Below, piece by piece: positions 1 to 5,723 of a DNA stretch of 10,488 nucleotides. Positions within the stretch are counted from its first letter, which is position 1. The number at the start of each line of letters is the position of its first letter. The notes beneath the pieces were generated by a model. It saw nothing but the letters and a program-made list of their open reading frames with translations, was not told the origin of the DNA and searched no databases. Source of the stretch: an uncultured Prevotella sp. (lineage in GTDB: Bacteria; Bacteroidota; Bacteroidia; Bacteroidales; Bacteroidaceae); the NCBI GenBank assembly GCA_945637645.1, contig CALZDK010000060.1, positions 1 to 10,488 on the forward strand. Direction: 5' to 3'. Made by a program: the position numbers and the translations under genes.

Positions 1-226
1 ATCACGCAATCAAGCTTGGCGATGTCAATATTGGGCAGAACGGCCAAATGACAATTCTACCCTTGTATATGGCTTTCTTGCTCGACAAGACATAATCATC
101 AAATCGCAGAATCACAGGGGACTGGTTCTTCGACCCGAAAGAGTGTGCCAAGGTATCTCTTAACTGAAAGACGTTGAGTAAAATGCGGGACTTAGACAGA
201 TAATTCCAAGTTTTTGCCTTAAGGCA
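1..226. other. Upstream flank, possible decayed tail of a gene
   Basis: No convincing intact gene is visible. The forward frame starting at base 3 reads like a protein C-terminus (HAIKLGDVNIGQNGQ, then LPLYMAFLLDKT) until TAA at 93-95. It then stays open again with plausible composition (GDWFFDPKECAKVSLN) until TGA at 165-167. The frame starting at base 2 is open without a stop from the window edge to TAA at 161-163, but its composition is less protein-like. Either this is the 3' end of an upstream gene, a pseudogene fragment, or chance. I do not recognise a family. Bases 168-226 are AT-rich and hold the palindrome TGCCTTAAGGCA at 215-226. Confidence 0.25.
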
Positions 227-256
227 TTGCTATTTTGAAAAAATATAGTAACTTTG
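227..256 (+). promoter_or_regulatory. Putative recO promoter
   Basis: TAACTTTG at 249-256 matches the Bacteroidetes -7 consensus TAnnTTTG. A TTG at 227-229, 19 nt upstream, fits the -33 element. The start codon at 294 lies 37 nt downstream, giving a short A-rich leader. The palindrome at 215-226 abuts the -33 element. Confidence 0.6.
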
Positions 257-293
257 CATCAGGAATAAACAAATAGCAACTTAACGGCGTGAT

Positions 294-1022
294 ATGCAGA
301 TAAAAACGAAGGCGATAGTGCTTCATTCTTTCAAGTATAACGACAATCGTATTATAGTCGATTTCTACACTCTCGACTGCGGAAGGTTGTCGGTTGCCGT
401 TACTGTGTCGAACAGCAGGAAGGCGAAGTTTCGAAAGACACTGTTCTCACCGCTCACACTATTAAATATTGAGGTTGATGTGCGCCAGCGGGCTGGACTG
501 CAGAAACTCATCGACGCTTCCATTCTCTGCCCCATGTCGTCCATTCCATTCCAACCGGAGAAGACGGCAATAGCCCTCTTCGTGGCGGAGTTTCTGTGCC
601 ATGCCCTGAAGGGCGAGCAGGCAAACATGCCTCTTTTCGACTATATTGCCGACGGAATACAGTTTCTCGACCTTGCCGACGACGGCTTTGCAAACTTCCA
701 TATCGTATTCCTGCTTCGCCTGCCTCTCTTCCTTGGCTTTATGCCAAATCTCGACGACTACACCGAAGGCGACATCTTCGACCTTCGCGGCAGCACCTTC
801 GTCAGCGTTGTTCCTTCCCACAAGGACTTCCTCAACGTGAGCGAGTCGGCACTGATAGGAACAATGATGCGAATGAATTTCCGCACCATGCGTCTCTTTC
901 GTCTCTCCCATGCCGACCGCAACAGGCTTCTCGACATCATTGTTGTCTATTTCCGTTGCCATCTTCCCGACTTCCCCGACCTCAATTCCCTTCCGGTGCT
1001 AAGGGAGTTGTATAGAGTTTAG
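294..1022 (+). CDS. recO: DNA repair protein RecO
   Basis: RecO is a cytoplasmic recombination mediator. With RecR it helps load RecA onto SSB-coated single-stranded DNA in RecF-type repair and anneals complementary strands. The 242-residue length is normal for the family. The N-terminus shows the RecO OB-fold pattern: KAIVLHSFKYND near residues 6-17, then strands around VDFYTLDCGRLSVAV (about 23-37). The helical C-terminal part ends in the family-like SLPVLRELYRV. I see no clustered Cys4 zinc site, which many but not all RecO proteins have. The ATG at 294 follows a short leader from the promoter at 227-256 and has no clear Shine-Dalgarno, as is usual in this phylum. It is transcribed alone, convergent with the regulator gene 33 nt beyond its stop, and is a housekeeping neighbour rather than part of the uptake system. 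Identification is from sequence pattern, without a search. Confidence 0.92.
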   Translation: MQIKTKAIVLHSFKYNDNRIIVDFYTLDCGRLSVAVTVSNSRKAKFRKTLFSPLTLLNIEVDVRQRAGLQKLIDASILCPMSSIPFQPEKTAIALFVAEFLCHALKGEQANMPLFDYIADGIQFLDLADDGFANFHIVFLLRLPLFLGFMPNLDDYTEGDIFDLRGSTFVSVVPSHKDFLNVSESALIGTMMRMNFRTMRLFRLSHADRNRLLDIIVVYFRCHLPDFPDLNSLPVLRELYRV

Positions 1023-1055
1023 AACTCAACTTTCGCACTTAAAGAAGTTTCTTTT

Positions 1056-4013
1056 TCACTCTGTCAGGTTGCGTTTGACAAATTCTGACGGGGGCATTCC
1101 GAACTCTTCTTTGAAACACTGTCGGAAATAGGCTGGTGTGCTGTAGCCAAGGCGGAAGGCTATTTCAGAGATGCTAAGTTTGCCTTGGATGAGCATTTCT
1201 TCTGCCTGTTTCATTTTCACCTTGTTGATAAACTCGTTTGGTCCCATTCCCGTCAGCGATTTCATCTTGCGGTAGAGCGACGAAGTGCTCATGTTCATCT
1301 CGCCGGCGATGAAGGAAATGTCGAGACGGCCCGACGACAGGTTGCCGCTGATGATGGTGGCGACCTGACGAATGAACGAGTTTTCGTTCTCCTGCAGGTA
1401 TTCCTGCGCCAGTCGCCGTTTCTCCTCGTTTTCGTCGCGCGCCTCCTTTTCCGCAAGTTTGTCGCGTGCCTCCCGTTCGGCGTTGATGTAGAACTGCAGC
1501 TTTTCTTGGTTCAGAGCCATCTCGTGCTGCTGTTTTGCTGCCTTCATGCGGTATTCGTGGCGGCGAATCATGCGTCGGCGATAGACCATGAAATTATATG
1601 CCACGATGGCTATGAGCAGGACAACATAGATTGTCACAGCCCACCATGACCGCCACAAGGGCGGCGCCACCGTGATGTGCAATGTGGCTGTCTGCTTGCT
1701 CCATTCACCGCCCTTCAGTCGGCATCGCACCTCAAGTGTGTAGCTGCCCGGCGAGAGGTTGCGGAAAGTCACCTGGCTCCCGGCAGTGACATCAAACCAG
1801 TGGGCGCCCAGTTCGCGAAGCCTGTAAGAGTATGCCACCTCGCTTTCCAAGGCGAAGTCGCGGGTGTTGAAACCTATGGAAAAGGTGTTTTGCGTGTAGT
1901 CGAGACTTACCTCGTTGCTGTTGACAATCGGGATGAAGATGTCTTTCGTGGAGACGCCGCCTGCCGACACCGATGTCTCGCCGTAGATGGTCAGCGAGGT
2001 GAACTGAAGCAACAGGTCGGGATGAGGTTTGGTAATGTCGATGGGGTTGAACTTGCATATTCCGCCATTATATCCGAAATAGAGATTTCCGTTGCCGTCG
2101 GTGGTCACGGCACCGTTGCTGAACTCTCCGTAGCCGATGTAGTCGTTGTTCGGGAAGTTCATCACGCGGCGTGTCTTGTAGTCGATGTATGCCAGTCCCT
2201 TGTTGGTGCTTAGCCAGAGCAGTTGGTTGCTGTCGATGGCTATTGCCCTTATTTGTTGGTTTACAAGTCCGTCGCGTTTGGTGAATGTGGTGGTTTTCCC
2301 GTTGTCGAACACCACGAGTCCTGCCGATGTCGCCACTGCCATGATGCCTCTTCCCACATGCAGGATGTGGTTGATGGCATTTGAGCAGAATCCGTTGTCG
2401 GTATGGTAGTTTTTTATCCGTTTCATCGCTGGCGAGAGAATGGACAGTCCTTGTCCGAAGGTGCCTATCCAGTAGTTGCCCTGACTGTCCCGCGAGATGC
2501 TGTGTACGTTGTCTTCCCCGATGCCGGAGTTGCGTGTGTCGTAGTGGCGTGTGAGTTGTCCTTCCTTGTCAATCACATATATTCCCGACCCTGTGCCTAT
2601 GAGCATGTTGCCGTTGATGTCTTCGAAGAAGCAGCGCACATCGGCGTGTGTGTTTCCGTTCTGCGGTTCGAGTTTTATTGCCCTGAACTGCAGTGTGTTC
2701 TCGTCAGCCATGGCTACCCATCCTCCATAGCTTCCAAACCACAGTTTTCCGTCAGAGCTTCTGTATGCGGTGTCGAAGGTGTTGTCGGAAGTGCCGAGTT
2801 GTTCGGTGCTCAGTGTCGCCTTGCGTTGTCCGTTCTCAATCATCACCACTCCACCTCCGTCCATTGCCGCCCAAAGCCTGTTGTTGCCGTCGAAACAGAG
2901 TCCGAGAACAGTCTTGTCGGTAAGGCTTCTTGTGTTTGACACATTGGGGTCGAAGGGGAAAGTGCTGAACATCGACGGGCGGTGGCTGATGAAGTTCAGT
3001 CCTCCGCTCCATGTGCCGAGCCAGATGTTGCCGTAGCTGTCTTTGAAGATGCTGCGTACTGAAGGTGACGAGAGGTCTTCCGACCGATACCAGTAGCCTA
3101 TGTGTTCAATCTTTGGATGCAGGAGATTTTGGGTGTCGATGACATACACTCCGCACAGTTCCACCGCCACCCACATCTGCCTGTCAATATATGCGAGAGT
3201 GGAGATATTGCCCGATTTCAACGGTGTGGGCACGTCGTCGATGGCATCGAACCGAAGCAGTCTGTTTTCTTGCGGGTAATACACGGCGAGTCCGTTGTTG
3301 GTGGCTGTCCACACCCGACCGTCGTCGTCAATCACTATTTTGTTCACTCCCGCTCCCGGCAGGCATTTGTCGCCATCACCTTTCTTAATATTAACAGCGT
3401 GTCGCGATCCGATGTCGATGATGCTCATTCCCTTGCTGTTATGTCCCACATAGAGGTGTCCGTGGCAATCGTCGGCAATGCTCCAGACACGGTTTTCGGG
3501 CAGTCCGCTCACAGTGGCGGTGTTGAAATGCCTGCAACTGCCGGTAGTCTTGTCAAGCAGTTCCACTCCTTGCCAAAAGGTGCTTACCCATATCTTGGTG
3601 CTGTCGGCAGTCGGGGCTATTGCCGTTATGTCGTTGGTGGCAATGCTGTTAGGGTCTTTGGGATTGTGGCGATAGTAGGTGAGTTTTCCGCTTTCCACAT
3701 TGTATGAAGCCAGTCCGTCGCGTTGTGCCCCAATCCACACGAGCGGTTCCTTGGCATCGGAAAAAACCACGTTGAGTGCCACGCCTTTGGTGCTGTCGCG
3801 GTTGCTGTTGACATAGAAAGTGCGGAAATTGCTTCCGTCCAACGACGAGAGTCCCTCTTCGGTGGCGAACCAAAGGAATCCATGCTTGTCTTGGGTGATG
3901 CCGTTGACATAGTTGCTCGAAAGCCCGTCGCGTATATCAAATTTCTGTATGTTCCTTTGTGCCCTGCCTTTGATGCAGAACAGTGAGATGAGAATGATGG
4001 TTAGGTATTTCAT
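1056..4013 (-). CDS. Membrane-tethered propeller/Y_Y_Y/AraC regulator, HTCS-like without kinase or receiver
   Basis: 985 residues from the ATG at 4011-4013, which begins a signal peptide (MKYLTIILISLFCIKGRAQ). An in-frame TTG at 4049 would add 12 residues but lies across the gene's own -7 element, so I reject it. Residues about 24-690 are repeated propeller blades of the two-component-regulator type (for example GFLWFATEEGLSSLDG, GNIWLGTWSGGL, GNYWIGTFGQGLSIL). Residues about 703-784 form a Y_Y_Y-type domain, 790-811 a membrane segment, and 812-876 a basic then highly charged predicted coiled coil. Residues about 880-985 are an AraC HTH domain (MSTSSLYRKMKSLTG; ISEIAFRLGYSTPAYFRQCFKEEFG). A canonical HTCS has HisKA, HATPase and receiver domains between membrane segment and HTH and is roughly 1300-1400 residues. 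Here all three are absent, although residues 838-850 resemble an H-box with Arg847 at the His position. Divergent from the uptake operon, it is the likely local activator, sensing a periplasmic ligand. Confidence 0.92.
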   Translation of the reverse strand: MKYLTIILISLFCIKGRAQRNIQKFDIRDGLSSNYVNGITQDKHGFLWFATEEGLSSLDGSNFRTFYVNSNRDSTKGVALNVVFSDAKEPLVWIGAQRDGLASYNVESGKLTYYRHNPKDPNSIATNDITAIAPTADSTKIWVSTFWQGVELLDKTTGSCRHFNTATVSGLPENRVWSIADDCHGHLYVGHNSKGMSIIDIGSRHAVNIKKGDGDKCLPGAGVNKIVIDDDGRVWTATNNGLAVYYPQENRLLRFDAIDDVPTPLKSGNISTLAYIDRQMWVAVELCGVYVIDTQNLLHPKIEHIGYWYRSEDLSSPSVRSIFKDSYGNIWLGTWSGGLNFISHRPSMFSTFPFDPNVSNTRSLTDKTVLGLCFDGNNRLWAAMDGGGVVMIENGQRKATLSTEQLGTSDNTFDTAYRSSDGKLWFGSYGGWVAMADENTLQFRAIKLEPQNGNTHADVRCFFEDINGNMLIGTGSGIYVIDKEGQLTRHYDTRNSGIGEDNVHSISRDSQGNYWIGTFGQGLSILSPAMKRIKNYHTDNGFCSNAINHILHVGRGIMAVATSAGLVVFDNGKTTTFTKRDGLVNQQIRAIAIDSNQLLWLSTNKGLAYIDYKTRRVMNFPNNDYIGYGEFSNGAVTTDGNGNLYFGYNGGICKFNPIDITKPHPDLLLQFTSLTIYGETSVSAGGVSTKDIFIPIVNSNEVSLDYTQNTFSIGFNTRDFALESEVAYSYRLRELGAHWFDVTAGSQVTFRNLSPGSYTLEVRCRLKGGEWSKQTATLHITVAPPLWRSWWAVTIYVVLLIAIVAYNFMVYRRRMIRRHEYRMKAAKQQHEMALNQEKLQFYINAEREARDKLAEKEARDENEEKRRLAQEYLQENENSFIRQVATIISGNLSSGRLDISFIAGEMNMSTSSLYRKMKSLTGMGPNEFINKVKMKQAEEMLIQGKLSISEIAFRLGYSTPAYFRQCFKEEFGMPPSEFVKRNLTE

Positions 4014-4037
4014 AATGCGTACTGCTTGTTTCTTCTG

Positions 4038-4066
4038 CAAAGATAACAAAAGAAACGAAAAAACAA
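4038..4066 (-). promoter_or_regulatory. Putative promoter of the regulator gene
   Basis: On the minus strand TATCTTTG (4045 down to 4038) matches TAnnTTTG, and TTG (4066 to 4064) lies 18 nt upstream as a -33 element. The ATG at 4013 is 24 nt downstream of the -7 box, so the leader is short. The -33 element overlaps an AACGAAAAAAC stretch (4054-4064, plus strand) that recurs as AACGAAAAACC at 4096-4106, 42 bp away. Confidence 0.6.
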
Positions 4067-4076
4067 CATATTGTGA

Positions 4077-4131
4077 GGTAAAAATCTTGCATTTGAACGA
4101 AAAACCATTCTTTTTGCACGATTTTTATACC
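4077..4131. promoter_or_regulatory. Imperfect inverted repeat, candidate operator between divergent promoters
   Basis: The left arm GGTAAAAATCTTGCA (4077-4091) and right arm TGCACGATTTTTATACC (4115-4131) are reverse complements except for one substitution and a 2-nt insertion. The arm starts are about 40 bp apart, close to four helical turns. The left arm lies 10 bp upstream of the regulator -33 element. The right arm ends 21 bp before the -7 box of the uptake operon, where a -33 element would begin. Both arms are upstream of the predicted transcription starts in each direction, so this is more likely a protein-binding site in DNA than an RNA hairpin. Binding by the neighbouring AraC-type regulator is inferred. 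Confidence 0.5.
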
Positions 4132-4152
4132 ATTATGAATTAAAAACAATAA

Positions 4153-4160
4153 TAAATTTG
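4153..4160 (+). promoter_or_regulatory. Putative -7 element of the sus-type operon promoter
   Basis: TAAATTTG matches the TAnnTTTG consensus. No good TTG/TTTG lies 18-21 nt upstream; the nearest, at 4114-4116, is too far. A missing -33 element fits a promoter that depends on an activator, with the candidate operator ending at 4131. The predicted leader to the ATG at 4231 is about 65 nt. Confidence 0.5.
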
Positions 4161-4178
4161 CAGCCGAATCAAACAACA

Positions 4179-4199
4179 ATGGACCAAATTTGGAAATAA
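4179..4199 (+). other. Leader micro-ORF 1 (MDQIWK)
   Basis: ATG at 4179-4181 opens a 6-codon frame ending in TAA at 4197-4199, inside the predicted 5' leader of the uptake operon. It contains the palindrome CCAAATTTGG (4184-4193). Its stop shares one base with the start of the next micro-ORF. No clear ribosome binding site is visible, so translation is uncertain and the frame may be chance. Confidence 0.2.
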
Positions 4200-4225
4200 T
4201 GACTAACAATAATAATAATAATTAA
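4199..4225 (+). other. Leader micro-ORF 2 with a poly-Asn run (MTNNNNNN)
   Basis: ATG at 4199-4201 overlaps the stop of micro-ORF 1. It reads ACT, AAC and five AAT codons and then TAA at 4223-4225, only 5 nt before the lipoprotein start. The AAT trinucleotide run is also a short simple repeat that could vary in copy number. Coding status is speculative; an AT-rich spacer that keeps the ribosome entry site unstructured is the plain alternative. Confidence 0.2.
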
Positions 4226-4230
4226 AAACA

Positions 4231-5688
4231 ATGAGAAAATCGAATCATTCCCTATTGGCGGCATTGCTTGCCATGACAGCTGTGACTTTTGCCACGAGCT
4301 GTAGTGATGACGACAACTTCAGCGATGTTGACGGTAAGGCTCCTACCATTGCGTTGGAGACCGACCACATACAGACTGAGGCTGGACGACAGTTTACCAT
4401 TGCGGGTCAGGTGAAGGATGCCGACGGTATTCGCAGCATCCGACTCCAGAACAGCGACATGCTGCTCGACAAGACCATCAATCTGCTTGAACTTTATGGC
4501 GACTCGCTTATCTACGACTATAAGCTCGCCTATAAGTACACCTCTAAGAAAGACTGGACCGACAGCAGCTCGTTTCCTGTAAACATAACAGTGGAGGACA
4601 TCGGCGGACGCACCACTTCTGCCACACTTACTGTTAGTGCCGACGGCGACTTTACAAATCCTGAGTTCTCTGTTGCACCATCGGGTGAGCTGACAGTGCT
4701 GGTGCAGAATCCTAAGCTGACACTGGGTTTCACCGTTACGGACAACAAGCGACTGGATTATATTCAGGTGGAATGTCCTGCACTGGGCATCAACGACCGC
4801 ATCGACGCTGCAGGACAGTCGGAGATGAAGGTAAAGAAGGTGTATGAAGTGCCGGGCGAGAAGCAGAGTTGTCTGCTCACAGTGACAGCCTACGACAAGT
4901 TTAACAATAAGGTGATGGCTCAGAGCACGGTGAATGTTGACGAGATGCCTGACTTCGAGAAGATGTATCTTGCCGACGTGGAATCTGCCAAGGACCTCAC
5001 AAGCGACGTCTATGGCGTGCCAATGGTTATTGACCATACAGGACCATACGAATACACCGCACACTACTACAACCAGAAGGCTGGCACGAAGGTGCGCTTC
5101 ATACCACAGATGACCGACTTTGAGCCAATCTGCTTCGGTGTTGACCCAAGCGACAACAGTGTGCTCATCAACGACGCGTCTTCCGCCCTCGGCATTGAGC
5201 TTAACGAGGTGGCCTACTACGAGATAAAGCTGAACATCGTGACCGGCGCATACAGCGTGAAGACCTACGAGCCGACAACAGAGAAGATGACCCTCGACGG
5301 TTCCACCACTATCGACTTCGGCGACGGTTCAGGCGCGCAACCGGCACAGATTTGTCTTGCGGGAGGTGGTCTGCCAGGCACTCCAAGCTGGACAACCAAC
5401 CAGAACAACGACGCCTTCATCTTGAGTCAGGACGCCGCAAACAAGTATCTGCTCTACCGCGAGTGCGAGCTTGAGGCAGGCACCGAGATAGAATACACCA
5501 TTAGCCAGACACACTGGTGGGGCTGGTGGCCAGAGCCATATTGGCGCTTCGACGGTTCGGAGTTCAACGAGAAGAACGTGAAGAACGGTGGTGACAACAT
5601 GAAGAAGAGCAAGGTGCCGGCAACAGGCAAGTACCGCATCGAGTTTGACTACCACCTGCTCAGGTCAAGAATCATTCCGGTGAAGTAA
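4231..5688 (+). CDS. SusE/F-like multidomain surface glycan-binding lipoprotein
   Basis: 485 residues. The N-terminus is a lipoprotein signal peptide with the lipobox Cys at residue 24 (FATSC), followed by SDDD, the acidic context that directs Bacteroidetes lipoproteins to the cell surface. Residues about 37-136 and 143-237 look like two Ig-like beta domains (VKDADGIRSIRL; FTVTDNKRLDYIQV). Residues about 242-346 and 350-485 resemble the C-terminal carbohydrate-binding modules of SusE/SusF-type proteins (for example AYYEIKLNIVTGAYSVKTY; TGKYRIEFDYHLLRSRIIPVK). The last module has an unusual aromatic cluster, THWWGWWPEPYWRF, with W429, W430, W432, W433, Y437 and W438, a plausible binding platform. 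It is first in the operon, 35 nt before the susC-like gene, whereas classical susE/F follow susD. I see no catalytic signature. The role is probably to bind substrate at the outer membrane; family assignment is by pattern and the ligand is unknown. Confidence 0.75.
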   Translation: MRKSNHSLLAALLAMTAVTFATSCSDDDNFSDVDGKAPTIALETDHIQTEAGRQFTIAGQVKDADGIRSIRLQNSDMLLDKTINLLELYGDSLIYDYKLAYKYTSKKDWTDSSSFPVNITVEDIGGRTTSATLTVSADGDFTNPEFSVAPSGELTVLVQNPKLTLGFTVTDNKRLDYIQVECPALGINDRIDAAGQSEMKVKKVYEVPGEKQSCLLTVTAYDKFNNKVMAQSTVNVDEMPDFEKMYLADVESAKDLTSDVYGVPMVIDHTGPYEYTAHYYNQKAGTKVRFIPQMTDFEPICFGVDPSDNSVLINDASSALGIELNEVAYYEIKLNIVTGAYSVKTYEPTTEKMTLDGSTTIDFGDGSGAQPAQICLAGGGLPGTPSWTTNQNNDAFILSQDAANKYLLYRECELEAGTEIEYTISQTHWWGWWPEPYWRFDGSEFNEKNVKNGGDNMKKSKVPATGKYRIEFDYHLLRSRIIPVK

Positions 5689-5723
5689 CACATTTTCATA
5701 ATTAACAAAAACGCTAAGAACGT

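Noticed and set aside
1015..1056. Bidirectional terminator between recO and the convergent regulator gene
   Set aside because: Only a 5-bp stem around the recO stop (GAGTT/AACTC, 1015-1027) and an AT-only AAAGAA/TTCTTT pair with a 2-nt loop before a T-rich run are present. They are too weak to annotate.
4014..4049. N-terminal extension of the regulator from a TTG start
   Set aside because: It overlaps the gene's own -7 element and would bury the signal peptide behind a charged segment; the ATG at 4013 is better.
4252..5064. Long open frame antisense to the SusE/F-like gene (270 codons)
   Set aside because: It lies wholly opposite a gene with a lipobox, domains and operon context; its His/Val/Cys-rich translation has no family pattern and no promoter serves it.
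5689..5723. Separate promoter for the susC-like gene
   Set aside because: No TAnnTTTG element occurs in the 35-nt gap; co-transcription is simpler.
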